DNA from: Corynebacterium oculi
Lineage (GTDB): Bacteria > Actinomycetota > Actinomycetes > Mycobacteriales > Mycobacteriaceae
Assembly: GCF_001412105.1 (NCBI RefSeq)
Contig: NZ_LKST01000003.1
Coordinates: 310,001 to 374,000 of the forward strand
Length of the DNA stretch: 64,000 nucleotides
Reading direction: 5' to 3'
This document shows, piece after piece, positions 50,697-60,989 of this stretch (position 1 is its first letter; every line of letters begins with the position of its first letter). A program made the translations under genes and the position numbers. The notes beneath the pieces were generated by a model. It had not been told where the DNA came from. It searched no databases and saw only the letters and a program-made list of their open reading frames with translations.

Positions 50697-51569
50697 GTGA
50701 ATCCCACACACATGCTCACCCTCCTGACCATTCTCGATGGCGGAAGTTTCGAGGCCGCCGCCGAGGAACTCGGCATTTCCCCCTCGGCGGTGAGCCAGCG
50801 GATCAAGGCCCTAGAACGCGAGGTGGGCCGGGTGCTCATTCGCCGCACCACCCCGGTGGGGCCCACGGACGCCGGGGAGGTCATTGCCCAAACAGCCCGG
50901 CGCATGGCCCTGCTCCAGGCCGAGGCCGATGCCCAGTTGGGTCGGCGCATCGGCCGCGTGCCGCTCTCCGTGGCGGTCAACGCGGATTCCCTGGCCACCT
51001 GGTTCCGTCCGGTGCTGGCCCGCGCCGCGACGTGGGACGGCGTGGCCCTGCAACTGCGCCTTGAGGACGAGGCCCACACCCTCGCGCTGTTGCGCCGGGG
51101 CGACGTGCTGGGCGCCATCACCCGGGAGGAAACCCCGGTATCGGGCTGCCACGTGGTGCCGCTGGGAACCATGACGTACCGCGCGGTGGCCACCGCGGAG
51201 TTGCGCAGCCGGTATAGCACCGCCGAGGGCATGGACTGGGCGCGCATGCCGGTTCTGCGCTTTGGGCCCAACGATGTCCTGCAAGACGATGACCTGGAGG
51301 GGCGCCTGGACGCTGCGGTGCGACGGCGTCGAAGGGTCAACCACATTCCCTCCTCGGAGGCCTTCATGGAGGCGGCCAGGGTGGGGCTGGGGTGGGCGCT
51401 GTTGCCTCAGCAGCAGGCCCAGCCGCTCGTGCGCGCCGGGGAACTGGTCACCCTGGACGGGATCGTGCACGAGGTTCCCCTGTTTTGGCAGCGCTGGAGG
51501 CTGGAATCCACCGCCTTGACTCGCCTGACCGAGGCGGTGGTGGAAGCCTCCGCTGAACTGCGGAAATAG
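50697..51569 (+). CDS. lysG: LysR-type regulator LysG (ArgP/IciA group)
   Basis: 290 residues. The N-terminal winged helix-turn-helix (about 16-38, GSFEAAAEELGISPSAVSQRIKALE) is followed by a LysR effector domain with LSVAVNADSLATWFRPVL and RVNHIPSSEAFMEAARVGLGWALLP. The ArgP group senses basic amino acids. The GTG at 50697 was used; an ATG at 50712 would cut into the region before the helix-turn-helix only slightly. Confidence 0.94.
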   Translation: MNPTHMLTLLTILDGGSFEAAAEELGISPSAVSQRIKALEREVGRVLIRRTTPVGPTDAGEVIAQTARRMALLQAEADAQLGRRIGRVPLSVAVNADSLATWFRPVLARAATWDGVALQLRLEDEAHTLALLRRGDVLGAITREETPVSGCHVVPLGTMTYRAVATAELRSRYSTAEGMDWARMPVLRFGPNDVLQDDDLEGRLDAAVRRRRRVNHIPSSEAFMEAARVGLGWALLPQQQAQPLVRAGELVTLDGIVHEVPLFWQRWRLESTALTRLTEAVVEASAELRK

Positions 51570-51599
51570 CGTTCGATACGGCCTGTCCCACGCACTTGT

Positions 51600-51605
51600 T
51601 AGCGT
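51600..51605 (+). promoter_or_regulatory. -10 box of the secreted HNH nuclease gene (leaderless)
   Basis: TAGCGT seven bases before the ATG at 51613. Confidence 0.4.
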
Positions 51606-51612
51606 GAATCCC

Positions 51613-52290
51613 ATGATGAAGAAAACGCTCACCGCCGCCGTGGTGTGCCTCCTGTGCCTCATGGGAGTGTCCTACTACGAGTCCGGCGAGCAGCCCGCCC
51701 CCGGCGTGCCCCCCGTACCGGCGCAGGGAGTGGAGGAACAATTGGAATCTCTGGCCGTGAAGGGGCGCGCGCCGATGACGGGTTATTCCAGGGAGGCCTT
51801 TGGGCAGGCGTGGTCCGATGACGTGGAGGTAGCCGGCGGGCACAACGGTTGCGATACCCGCAACGATATTCTGCGCCGCGATCTGGACTCCGTGGTGCTC
51901 AAGCCCGGCACCCACGAGTGCGTGGTGGCCTCCGGGGTGCTGCGTGATCCCTACTCGGGTCAGGTGATGGATTTTGTGCGCGGGGCGGAGACCTCACGCG
52001 CCGTGCAGATTGATCACGTGGTGGCCCTGGCGGATGCGTGGGTGAAGGGGGCACAGCAGTGGGACGAGGCCACCCGGCGCAACCTGGCTAATGATCCGTT
52101 GAATCTCCTGGCGGTGGACGGTGGCTTGAACGCCCAGAAGGGGGCGGGGGACGCGGCGACGTGGTTGCCGCCGAACGTGGAGTTTCGGTGCGAGTACGCC
52201 CAGCGGCAGGTGGCGGTGAAGCAGAGGTATGGGCTGTGGGTAACGCAGGCGGAAAAGGACGCCCTGCGCGGGCTGCTTTCCCAATGCTAA
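51613..52290 (+). CDS. Secreted HNH nuclease (DUF1524/GmrSD C-terminal type)
   Basis: 225 residues. An N-terminal hydrophobic helix (about 5-22) acts as a signal or anchor, then a DUF1524 nuclease domain: QIDHVVALADAW holds the catalytic DH, and NDPLNLLAVDGGLNAQKGAGDAATWLPP supplies the HNH Asn and the conserved NxxKG...W..P block. Cys pairs (GHNGCDTRND, GTHECVV, EFRCEY and the terminal Cys) suggest disulfides, fitting an exported protein. Such secreted HNH nucleases are widespread in actinobacteria, probably for DNA scavenging or competition. A GTG at 51604 is an alternative start. Confidence 0.88.
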   Translation: MMKKTLTAAVVCLLCLMGVSYYESGEQPAPGVPPVPAQGVEEQLESLAVKGRAPMTGYSREAFGQAWSDDVEVAGGHNGCDTRNDILRRDLDSVVLKPGTHECVVASGVLRDPYSGQVMDFVRGAETSRAVQIDHVVALADAWVKGAQQWDEATRRNLANDPLNLLAVDGGLNAQKGAGDAATWLPPNVEFRCEYAQRQVAVKQRYGLWVTQAEKDALRGLLSQC

Positions 52291-52347
52291 TGCTGGCTAC
52301 CCCGGCCGTGATCGGCGCGCCAGGGTGGGTGGGCCTCGCGGTCTGGT

Positions 52348-52353
52348 TATCCT
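52348..52353 (+). promoter_or_regulatory. -10 box of the DoxX-family gene (leaderless)
   Basis: TATCCT seven bases before the ATG at 52361. Confidence 0.45.
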
Positions 52354-52360
52354 GGCAGAC

Positions 52361-53353
52361 ATGAGCCACGATTCCGCTACCCCAGACCGGGCCGATAAGG
52401 CCGACGCAGACGATCTGGATATCCCCACCTTTAATCCTGCCGCTGATGGCCCCACCGACCCTTACAAGAAGGTGGGGCGCGCGGCGCCCCAGGAGATCCG
52501 CCCGCGCGAGGCCGCCCCGGCCGAGGAGAAGACGCCTCCGGCCGAAGAGAAGAAGGCAGACCGCAGCGCGCCGCTGCTTTCCGACGCCCCGACGGCCACG
52601 TTCGACCGCCCCGAGCCTCCTGAGGCGCCTAAGGCCCCCAAGACCGAGCCGGAGCCTCGCCCCGAGGCCACCACGCCCGCCCCGGCGACTGCCGTGACGC
52701 GGGTGGAGCGGCGGTCCGAAATCCCCGGGAGCGGGGAACAGAGCGTTTCCTCGCCCTCCGCACCCGCTTACGCCGGGGCGGCGGCTCCGGTGGTGGATGA
52801 GACGGATGAGGCGGATCGTGAGGACGCCGTCGAGGCGCGTCGCGGAACCCTGGATCTTGGCCTGTTGATCCTGCGCCTGGGCCTGGGCGGATGGCTGATC
52901 CTGCATTCCCTGAGCGTGTTCTTCCACCTGGGCGGTTCCGCGGGGCTTTCCGGCCTTGAGGGCCAGTACGCGGCTTATGCGGCCCCGCAGGCGCTCGCCG
53001 TGGCGATTCCCGCCACGGGCCTGGCGGCCGGCGTCTTTATCCTCCTGGGGCTTATCACCCCGCTCTTCGCGGTGGCGGCCACCGTGGTCACGGGCTTCAT
53101 GGCGGCCGATGCCCTGGCGCATTCCGGGGCGGGGCTTGACGTCTTTTCCTGGCCGGAAGACATCTGGCTCTACGTGATCCTTGGCACCGCCGCGCTTGCG
53201 GTGCAGTTCACGGGGCCTGGCCGGTATGCCCTGGACTTCTCCCGGGGGTGGGCGCGCCGCCCGTTGGCAAGCTCCTGGCTGGGCCTGGTGCTCGCGGCCG
53301 TGGGATTGGGTGTTTTGTGGTGGTTCGGCGCGGGGGTTAACCCGCTGGCTTAG
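52361..53353 (+). CDS. DoxX-family membrane protein with long disordered N terminus
   Basis: 330 residues. Residues 1 to about 165 are Pro/Ala/Glu-rich and low in complexity (EIRPREAAPAEEKTPPAEEK). The C-terminal half is a four-helix DoxX domain (LDLGLLILRLGLGGWLILHSL to LGLVLAAVGLGVLWWFGAGV). In M. tuberculosis the DoxX protein near cfp6 and ilvB (Rv3005c, from memory) acts in oxidative-stress defence with SodA and SseA. The local neighbourhood is similar here, so the homology is probably orthology. The last 17 bases overlap the convergent GT87 gene. Confidence 0.87.
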   Translation: MSHDSATPDRADKADADDLDIPTFNPAADGPTDPYKKVGRAAPQEIRPREAAPAEEKTPPAEEKKADRSAPLLSDAPTATFDRPEPPEAPKAPKTEPEPRPEATTPAPATAVTRVERRSEIPGSGEQSVSSPSAPAYAGAAAPVVDETDEADREDAVEARRGTLDLGLLILRLGLGGWLILHSLSVFFHLGGSAGLSGLEGQYAAYAAPQALAVAIPATGLAAGVFILLGLITPLFAVAATVVTGFMAADALAHSGAGLDVFSWPEDIWLYVILGTAALAVQFTGPGRYALDFSRGWARRPLASSWLGLVLAAVGLGVLWWFGAGVNPLA

Positions 53354-54578
53354 CGGGAAAGGGCCGGGTTCTGGGCTGCGCCAGGGCCACGGCAAGCATG
53401 AAAAGCAGCGCTAGCCACACGTAATCGGAAACCAGGAAGCGCTGCCAAAAGGAGAGTTCGGTGTAACTGATGCCGTCACCGAACCACCACTTGGGAGGAC
53501 GCGAGACCACGATGAGCGTCCAGGTTCCCGTGACGATGCCGAGGAACCAACGGTCGTAGAGATGCCAGGCGGCCACGGGGAGAATGAGGGCGAGCCACAC
53601 CCAGTGGTGCGACCAGGAAACGGGGGAAATGAGGAGCATGACGAGCGCCCCGATCAGCCAGGCCTCGGTGGGGCGGCGCGCGTCGATGAGCCTACGCATG
53701 ATCCGGGAACCCAGGAGGATCACCAGGAGAGAAATCGCCGCCCACAGGGCGGTGAGTACCCCGTGATGATCCTGTGCCCATGCCTCGGTGGGAGACCAGC
53801 GGGTGAGCATGGCCTGTAGGGAACTGTTGGAGGTGTAGGTGGGATCTACCCCAAAGTCCTCCCCGGTGCCCATGCCCAGGAGCACGGAGCCAAAGTATTC
53901 CTTGGTGGCGTCCCAGCGCACCAGAGCGCCCACTCCCGTGGCGGCCACGGCGGAGCAGGCGGCGGTGATGATCGGCCGCACCCTCCTGAGCAGGAGGAAG
54001 TACAGGAGCATGGCGGCCGGGGTGATCTTGATAGCGATGGCGAGGCCGATGAGCCAACCCTGGGGCAGGCGACGCCTCCGGGGCACCAGGTCAAGCACCA
54101 CGAGCGCCATGATGACGATGTTGATCTGGGCAAAGCCGTTGTTGAGCTCCACCGGCTCCATATTCAGAACGGCTCCCCAGCTCAGGGCGCTAAGCGGGAG
54201 CACCCAGGGGGCAGTCCCGGCGGGGATGACCGCCCGCATGACGAGGTAGAGGCACAGCAGAAGCAGGCCGTTAGAGGCGGCCACCATGATGTCCCCGGCG
54301 AGGTCGTGGCTGAGCGCCGGGTGGGATAGCGGGGCGAGCGCCAATGCGCCGAAGGGTGGGTAGATAAAGGGGAGCGCGGTATCGCCCGCCATCATGGGCA
54401 CCGAGTACACCTCGCGCCCCTGGAGGAAGGCCCATACTCCCTCTCGGTAGATCACCATGTCTACGGGAAAGTCCGTGGCTCCGAACTGCCGGAACGTGGC
54501 GGCGATGCCGACGACGAGGCCGAGGGCGCTGAGCAGGTGGGGCAGAAAGGGAGGAAGCGGTGAGGGCTGCGAGGGCAT
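53337..54578 (-). CDS. GT87 family polyprenyl-phosphate-dependent mannosyltransferase
   Basis: 413 residues with ten to twelve membrane helices, GT-C type. The first outside loop has DFPVDMVIYREGVWAFLQGREVY and FIYPPFGALALAPL, a pattern of the DUF2029/GT87 alpha-1,2-mannosyltransferases (PimE and the lipomannan branching enzymes of mycolata). SWSHHWVWL is the later conserved loop. Which glycolipid it extends is not clear from sequence. The ATG at 54578 is nine bases after TAAGAT (leaderless). Confidence 0.88.
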   Translation of the reverse strand: MPSQPSPLPPFLPHLLSALGLVVGIAATFRQFGATDFPVDMVIYREGVWAFLQGREVYSVPMMAGDTALPFIYPPFGALALAPLSHPALSHDLAGDIMVAASNGLLLLCLYLVMRAVIPAGTAPWVLPLSALSWGAVLNMEPVELNNGFAQINIVIMALVVLDLVPRRRRLPQGWLIGLAIAIKITPAAMLLYFLLLRRVRPIITAACSAVAATGVGALVRWDATKEYFGSVLLGMGTGEDFGVDPTYTSNSSLQAMLTRWSPTEAWAQDHHGVLTALWAAISLLVILLGSRIMRRLIDARRPTEAWLIGALVMLLISPVSWSHHWVWLALILPVAAWHLYDRWFLGIVTGTWTLIVVSRPPKWWFGDGISYTELSFWQRFLVSDYVWLALLFMLAVALAQPRTRPFPAKPAG

Positions 54579-54587
54579 AGTGCGGCC

Positions 54588-54593
54588 ATCTTA
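54588..54593 (-). promoter_or_regulatory. -10 box of the GT87 gene (leaderless)
   Basis: TAAGAT on the minus strand, nine bases before the ATG at 54578 and just downstream of the ilvD stop. Confidence 0.45.
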
Positions 54594-54603
54594 CCGCTTA
54601 TGA

Positions 54604-56445
54604 CTAATCCACCTGACGTACGGCTCCCTTATCCGCGGAGGTGGCCATGGCGGCGTAGGCGCGCAGCGCCTTGGACACCGTGCGCTTGCGATCCACCGGG
54701 GTCCACGGCTTCTCGCGGGCCTCCATCGCGGCGCGTCGCTGCTCAATCACTTCGTCCGGGACGTCCAGGGTAAGCCTGCGCTTGTGGACGTCGATGGTGA
54801 TGATGTCCCCGTTTTCCACCAGCCCGATCAGCCCGCCGTGAGCGGCCTCCGGGGACATGTGCCCCACGGAAAGCCCCGAGGTACCGCCGGAGAAGCGGCC
54901 ATCCGTAATCAGCGCACACTTCTTACCCAGGCCCGCGCCCTTGAGGAAGGAGGTGGGGTGCAGCATTTCCTGCATGCCCGGCCCCCCGGAGGGGCCTTCG
55001 TAGCGGATCACCACTACCTCGCCGGGCTGCACCTGGCGGGTCAGGATGGTGGATACCGCCTGCTCCTGGCTTTCCACCACCCGGGCGGGGCCGGAGAAGT
55101 GCCAGAGGTCCTCGTCGATGCCGGCGGACTTGATGACCGCGCCGTCGGGGGCGAGGTTGCCGCGCAGGATCACCAGGCCGCCGTCGGCGGTGTAGGCGTG
55201 GGGGACGTCGCGGATGCAGCCGTTCTCCGCGTCCATGTCCAGGCTGTCCCAGCGGTTCGATTGGGAGAATGCCTCGGTGGTGCGTACCCCGCCGGGGGCG
55301 GCATGGAAGAGTTCCTTCGCGGCGTCGATAGCCTTGCCGCCGCGCACGTCCCAGTCGTCGAGCCACTCGTCCACGGAGCCGTAGAGAGCGGTGTGGACGT
55401 CCTTTTCCAGCAGACCCGCGCGATGCAGCTCACCCAGGATCGCGGGGATGCCGCCGGCGCGGTGTACGTCCTCGATGTGATAATCGGAGTTCGGGGAGAC
55501 CTTGGACACGCAGGGGATGCGGTAGGAGAGCTCGTCAATGTCGTCGAGGGTGAAGTCCACCTCGCCCTCCTGGGCGGCGGCCAGGGTGTGCAGCACGGTG
55601 TTGGTGGAACCGCCCATCGCCATGTCCAGGGCCATGGCGTTGTTGAAGGCTTGCTTGGCGGCGATGCTGCGCGGCAGCACGGCATCGTCGCCTTCCCCGT
55701 AGTAACGTCGGCACATGTCCACGATCATGGCCCCGGCCTTTTCAAAGAGCGCGCGGCGCGCGGTGTGAGTGGCCAGGGTGGTGCCGTTGCCCGGCAGGGA
55801 GAGCCCAAGCGCCTCGGTGAGGCAGTTCATGGAGTTGGCGGTGAACATGCCGGAGCAGGAACCGCAGGTGGGGCAGGCGATGCTCTCCATCTTGGTCAAA
55901 CCGGCGTCGGACACGCTCTCGTCGGCCGAGGCCGTGATGGTGCTGATGAGGTCGGTGGGAGGGTGGGCCACCCCGTCGATCACCACGGCCTTTCCGGCCT
56001 CCATCGGGCCGCCGGAGACGAAGATCGCGGGGATATTCAGCCGCATGGCGGCGTTGAGCATGCCGGGGGTGATCTTATCGCAGTTGGAGATGCACACCAT
56101 CGCGTCCGCGGTGTGGGCGTTGACCATGTATTCCACGGAGTCTGCGATGATCTCCCGGCTGGGCAGGGAATACAGCATTCCGCCGTGGCCCATGGCGATG
56201 CCGTCATCGACGGCGATGGTGTTGAATTCCTTGGGTACGCCGCCGGCGGCGCGCACCGCGTCTGCCACCACGTCGCCCACGTTTTTCAGGTGGACGTGCC
56301 CGGGCACGAACTGGGTGTAGGAGTTCACGATGGCCACGATGGGCTTGCCAAACTCGTGTTCCTTGGTGCCGGTGGCGCGCCAGAGGGCGCGCGCGCCGGA
56401 GGCATTGCGGCCGACGGTGGTGACTTTAGATCGCAGCGGGATCAC
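54604..56445 (-). CDS. ilvD: Dihydroxy-acid dehydratase
   Basis: Third common step of Ile/Val synthesis. It has 613 residues, the length I recall for C. glutamicum IlvD. Fe-S cysteines lie in [12 protein letters not shown] and [20 protein letters not shown], and [21 protein letters not shown] is the C-terminal signature. The GTG at 56445 has GAGGAG six bases upstream, so the frame's earlier start at 56481 is rejected. It runs leftward, separated from ilvBNC by the PH-domain gene. Confidence 0.97.
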   Translation of the reverse strand: MIPLRSKVTTVGRNASGARALWRATGTKEHEFGKPIVAIVNSYTQFVPGHVHLKNVGDVVADAVRAAGGVPKEFNTIAVDDGIAMGHGGMLYSLPSREIIADSVEYMVNAHTADAMVCISNCDKITPGMLNAAMRLNIPAIFVSGGPMEAGKAVVIDGVAHPPTDLISTITASADESVSDAGLTKMESIACPTCGSCSGMFTANSMNCLTEALGLSLPGNGTTLATHTARRALFEKAGAMIVDMCRRYYGEGDDAVLPRSIAAKQAFNNAMALDMAMGGSTNTVLHTLAAAQEGEVDFTLDDIDELSYRIPCVSKVSPNSDYHIEDVHRAGGIPAILGELHRAGLLEKDVHTALYGSVDEWLDDWDVRGGKAIDAAKELFHAAPGGVRTTEAFSQSNRWDSLDMDAENGCIRDVPHAYTADGGLVILRGNLAPDGAVIKSAGIDEDLWHFSGPARVVESQEQAVSTILTRQVQPGEVVVIRYEGPSGGPGMQEMLHPTSFLKGAGLGKKCALITDGRFSGGTSGLSVGHMSPEAAHGGLIGLVENGDIITIDVHKRRLTLDVPDEVIEQRRAAMEAREKPWTPVDRKRTVSKALRAYAAMATSADKGAVRQVD

Positions 56446-56528
56446 GGGAAACTCCTCATATAAGGGAAACTGCGTGAGCACTGCCTCGTGCCGTGCCCGG
56501 AGCGGGCCCGGGAGGGGCGGTACGGGAA

Positions 56529-57047
56529 TCAGCGCTTGGGTTGTTCTGTGTGCTCTTTGTTCTGCTCTTTGCTCATAGCGGCGTATTCCTCGCGGGTGAT
56601 GAGGACGCGCTCGCCATTGCGACGCACAATAGCTACCTTGTCGTCTACCGCTTCCCGTCCCACGGTCAGTGCGTCGGGGATGCGCCCGCCCGAGGCCTGT
56701 GCCAGCGCCGGGAGGGAGTTAAAGCTCACCGCGGGGAGGGAAAACTGCTCGCCGGTGCGGGAGCGGGCGAAACTGGTGGAGCCCTTGAATCCGATGCCCT
56801 CGAAGTCCTCCCACGTCACCGTGCGCGAGCCGCGGAAAGCGTAGTGGGCAGTGATTCCCCGCGAGTCGACGCTGGTGCGCGCCCGTACCAGCCACCACAG
56901 GTAAAGGGCCGGAAGGATAAAGAATCCGCCAAGCAGCGCGGGAGAGTGGCTGATGGGAATCAGCATGATGAGGGCCATGAAAATCACCACCGCAAAATGG
57001 AAGCGCTCCGGGCGGAACTGCGTGGCGGATGGTGCTTCAGGACTCAT
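56529..57047 (-). CDS. PH-domain membrane protein (Cfp6-like)
   Basis: 172 residues: two close membrane helices (about 15-55, [17 protein letters not shown] and [18 protein letters not shown]) followed by a bacterial PH domain ([29 protein letters not shown]) and a charged tail. The same gene precedes ilvB in mycobacteria, where it is known as cfp6. The function is unknown. The ATG at 57047 is seven bases after TACCAT (leaderless). Confidence 0.87.
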   Translation of the reverse strand: MSPEAPSATQFRPERFHFAVVIFMALIMLIPISHSPALLGGFFILPALYLWWLVRARTSVDSRGITAHYAFRGSRTVTWEDFEGIGFKGSTSFARSRTGEQFSLPAVSFNSLPALAQASGGRIPDALTVGREAVDDKVAIVRRNGERVLITREEYAAMSKEQNKEHTEQPKR

Positions 57048-57054
57048 GTCCCAC

Positions 57055-57060
57055 ATGGTA
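57055..57060 (-). promoter_or_regulatory. -10 box of the PH-domain gene (leaderless)
   Basis: TACCAT on the minus strand, seven bases before the ATG at 57047. Confidence 0.5.
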
Positions 57061-57224
57061 GCCAACGCCTGTGACATTGCTCAAAAAGGATCGACGGAGC
57101 CGCGAAGATGAGGTGGGAGGGAGAAAAATCCTGGTATGGGGAGGGGTGCCGCGGTGGGCGGGGCTTAAAGAGTAAGAGGGCAGGCACAGTGAATAAAAAT
57201 AATGGCCCTGGTCACGCCGTGGTG

Positions 57225-57230
57225 TATAGT
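57225..57230 (+). promoter_or_regulatory. -10 box of the ilvBNC operon
   Basis: TATAGT seven bases before the leader-peptide ATG, so the transcript should start at or next to that ATG. No clear -35 is visible. Confidence 0.65.
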
Positions 57231-57237
57231 GTCCACC

Positions 57238-57285
57238 ATGCTCATTATTCGACTTCTCCTTGTACCCGAGCGGCGCGTGCCGTAG
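57238..57285 (+). CDS. ilvBNC leader peptide
   Basis: 15-codon reading frame MLIIRLLLVPERRVP, rich in Leu, Ile and Val. It corresponds to the C. glutamicum ilvBNC leader peptide, which I remember as MTIIRLVVVTARRLP. Ribosome stalling at these codons when branched-chain amino acids are scarce should stop the downstream attenuator from forming. It begins seven bases after a TATAGT -10, so it is translated from a leaderless 5' end. Confidence 0.9.
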   Translation: MLIIRLLLVPERRVP

Positions 57286-57307
57286 CGGCCAGTTGAGGTC
57301 GAAGAGC

Positions 57308-57354
57308 AAGCGCCCTCCGCAACACCCACCCACGGTGGATGCGCGAGGGCGCTT
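57308..57354 (+). terminator. ilvBNC attenuator stem-loop
   Basis: A 10-bp perfect stem AAGCGCCCTC/GAGGGCGCTT (57308-57317 with 57345-57354) with an inner CCAC/GTGG hairpin, 22 bases after the leader-peptide stop. The T tract is weak (CTTCGCATAGTCTG). A competing CGGC-GCGT-GCCG hairpin lies in the leader coding sequence at 57272-57283. Confidence 0.75.
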
Positions 57355-57448
57355 CGCATAGTCTGCGGCAGCCCCACCCCCGGAGGCCGCGCCACACTGC
57401 ATAATCGCTATTGAACAGAACCACTGATACGCAAGGAGCCTGACACTC

Positions 57449-59266
57449 GTGAACGCGGAAGCAAAGCAACCTCCGCTGCCGTCCACGCTTGCTCGCAAGG
57501 CCGCGGCCGATCGCTCGGCCCCAGAACGCATGAGCGGGGCCCAGGCGGTGGTGCGCTCGCTGGAAGAACTGGGAACCGATGTGGTCTTTGGCCTTCCCGG
57601 CGGGGCCGTGCTGCCCCTGTATGATCCGCTGTATTCCTCCACCAAGGTTCGCCACGTGCTCATGCGCCACGAGCAGGGCGCGGGTCATGCCGCGGAGGGA
57701 TACGCTCAGGTCACGGGCCGGGTGGGGGTGTGCATCGCCACCTCGGGCCCGGGGGCAACGAACCTGGTGACCCCGATCGCCGATGCCAACCTCGATTCCG
57801 TTCCCCTCGTGGCCATCACCGGCCAGGTGGGCAGCGGTCTTTTGGGCACGGATGCCTTCCAAGAGGCCGATATTCGCGGCATCACCATGCCGGTGACCAA
57901 ACACAACTTCATGGTGACTGACCCGCAGGACATCCCACAGGCCCTCGCGGAGGCCTTTCACCTCGCCTCCACCGGACGCCCCGGCCCGGTGCTGGTGGAT
58001 ATTCCCAAGGATGTTCAGGATGCCCAGATGGAGTTTTCCTGGCCACCCAAGATTGACCTGCCGGGGTATCGCCCGGTGACCAACCCGCACGGCCGCCAGA
58101 TCGCGCAGGCCGTGGAACTCATCACCCAAGCTGAGCGGCCGGTGCTGTACATCGGCGGCGGGGTCATCAAGGCAAACGCGGCGGCGGAACTGCGCGCGTT
58201 CGCGGAGGCCACCAATATCCCGGTGGTCACCACGCTCATGGCCCTGGGATCCTTCCCGGAATCACACCGCCTGCACATGGGCATGCCCGGCATGCACGGT
58301 TCGGTGCCCGCCGTGGGAGCCTTGCAGCGCTCCGACCTGCTCATCGCCATTGGCACGCGTTTCGACGATCGCGTCACCGGCAAGGTAGATGCCTTCGCGC
58401 CGGAGGCCAAGGTGATCCACGCAGACATCGACCCTGCGGAGATCGGCAAGATCAGGGCCGTCGATGTGCCCATCGTGGGGGACGCGAAGGCAGTTCTGGC
58501 CGGGCTTTCCCGCGCGTACCGGGAGGCCGGGGCGAAGGGCCCGGATACGGCGTCCTGGCTGGCCTATCTGGATGATCTGTGCGAGCGCTTCCCCCGAGGC
58601 TATGAAGAACCTTCGGACGGGATGCTTGCCCCGCAGCGGGTGCTTGAGGCCCTGTCCAGGGAGGCCGGGCCGGAGGCCATCTATGCCGCTGGCGTGGGCC
58701 AGCACCAAATGTGGTCGGCGCAGTTCCTGGACTTTGAGCATCCCCGCACCTGGCTCAACTCCGGCGGCCTGGGCACGATGGGGTATGCGATCCCCGCGGC
58801 GCTGGGAGCCAAGGCCGGCGCCCCGGAGGCCGAGGTATGGGCTATTGACGGCGATGGCTGCTTCCAGATGACCAACCAGGAACTCACCACCGCGGCGGTG
58901 GAAGGCATGCCGATCAAGGTGGCCCTGATTAATAATGGCAACCTTGGCATGGTGCGTCAGTGGCAAACGCTTTTTTATGGCGGGCGCTATTCCAACACCA
59001 AGTTGCGCGAACAGAACGAGTATGTGCCCGACTTTGTGGGGCTGGCCGAGGCCCTGGGCTGCGCGGCGCGCCGGGTGACCACGGAGGAGGAGATCATTCC
59101 GGCTATTCGGTGGGCGCGGGAGATCAACGATCGCCCCGTGGTGCTGGACTTCATCGTTGGCCAGGACGCGCATGTCTGGCCGATGATCGCCTCGGGTTCC
59201 TCCAACTCGGAGATCCGTTATGCCCATGACCTGCGGCCGCTATTTGTCGAGGAGGAGCAGGCGTAA
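57449..59266 (+). CDS. ilvB: Acetohydroxyacid synthase large subunit
   Basis: ThDP/FAD enzyme condensing pyruvate with pyruvate or 2-ketobutyrate for Val/Leu/Ile. It has 605 residues. The catalytic Glu is in [16 protein letters not shown], the FAD region [11 protein letters not shown], and the ThDP motif [15 protein letters not shown] ends in NNGNLGMV. The GTG at 57449 follows AAGGAG at good spacing. It overlaps ilvN by one base; expression depends on the upstream attenuator. Confidence 0.97.
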   Translation: MNAEAKQPPLPSTLARKAAADRSAPERMSGAQAVVRSLEELGTDVVFGLPGGAVLPLYDPLYSSTKVRHVLMRHEQGAGHAAEGYAQVTGRVGVCIATSGPGATNLVTPIADANLDSVPLVAITGQVGSGLLGTDAFQEADIRGITMPVTKHNFMVTDPQDIPQALAEAFHLASTGRPGPVLVDIPKDVQDAQMEFSWPPKIDLPGYRPVTNPHGRQIAQAVELITQAERPVLYIGGGVIKANAAAELRAFAEATNIPVVTTLMALGSFPESHRLHMGMPGMHGSVPAVGALQRSDLLIAIGTRFDDRVTGKVDAFAPEAKVIHADIDPAEIGKIRAVDVPIVGDAKAVLAGLSRAYREAGAKGPDTASWLAYLDDLCERFPRGYEEPSDGMLAPQRVLEALSREAGPEAIYAAGVGQHQMWSAQFLDFEHPRTWLNSGGLGTMGYAIPAALGAKAGAPEAEVWAIDGDGCFQMTNQELTTAAVEGMPIKVALINNGNLGMVRQWQTLFYGGRYSNTKLREQNEYVPDFVGLAEALGCAARRVTTEEEIIPAIRWAREINDRPVVLDFIVGQDAHVWPMIASGSSNSEIRYAHDLRPLFVEEEQA

Positions 59267-59790
59267 TGGCTCAACAGGATAAGACCCGCCATATCTTGAG
59301 CGTGCTGGTGGAGGACGTGGATGGCATCATCTCCCGCGTCTCGGGCATGTTCACCCGCCGTGGCTTCAACCTGGTTTCTTTGGTTTCGGCCAAGACATCC
59401 ACGCCGGGCATCAATCGTATTACCATTGTGGTGGACGCGGATGAGGTGCGCATTGAGCAAATTTCTAAGCAGCTCAACAAGATCATCCAGGTGATAAAGG
59501 TGGTGCGCCTGGAGGAGGACGCCACGGTGGCCCGCGCCCTGTTGCTGGTCAAGGTGGACGTGGATAATCACACTCGTCCGCAGGTGGTGGACGCCGCCAC
59601 GATCTTTAGGGCCCGCGTGGTGGACGTGGCCCCGGAGTCCGTGGTTATTGAGGCCACGGGTATGCCGGGCAAGTTGCAGGCTCTTCTCGATGTCCTGGAG
59701 CCCTTTGGTATCCGGGAGATGCTGCAATCCGGGCAGATTGCCCTCAATCGCGGGCCGCGTACGCTATCTCCGACGCCCTCCCGCTCATGA
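59266..59790 (+). CDS. ilvN: Acetohydroxyacid synthase regulatory subunit
   Basis: 174 residues with an N-terminal ACT domain (HILSVLVEDVDGIISRVSGMFTRRGFN) and a C-terminal ALS_ss domain. It binds valine and confers feedback inhibition on IlvB. The ATG overlaps the ilvB TAA by one base, so the subunits are co-translated. Confidence 0.96.
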   Translation: MAQQDKTRHILSVLVEDVDGIISRVSGMFTRRGFNLVSLVSAKTSTPGINRITIVVDADEVRIEQISKQLNKIIQVIKVVRLEEDATVARALLLVKVDVDNHTRPQVVDAATIFRARVVDVAPESVVIEATGMPGKLQALLDVLEPFGIREMLQSGQIALNRGPRTLSPTPSRS

Positions 59791-60935
<1,145 letters not shown>

Positions 60936-60937
60936 AA

Positions 60938-60966
60938 AGTATTCTCAAAAAGATTTCAATAATGCT
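60938..60966. promoter_or_regulatory. AT-rich imperfect palindrome before the CDF exporter (candidate operator)
   Basis: 29 bp in which nine of 14 base pairs are complementary, flanked by AGTATT and AATGCT. It ends ten bases before the -10 box of the metal exporter gene. A metal-responsive repressor site is plausible but unproven. Confidence 0.35.
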
Positions 60967-60976
60967 CTCGGGGCGC

Positions 60977-60982
60977 TACAAT
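60977..60982 (+). promoter_or_regulatory. -10 box of the CDF exporter gene (leaderless)
   Basis: TACAAT seven bases before the ATG at 60990. Confidence 0.55.
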
Positions 60983-60989
60983 CGTCGTT

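Noticed and set aside
57108..57296. A 62-codon plus-strand frame before ilvB
   Set aside because: It overlaps the ilv promoter and leader peptide in another frame, lacks a ribosome binding site and has low-complexity sequence.
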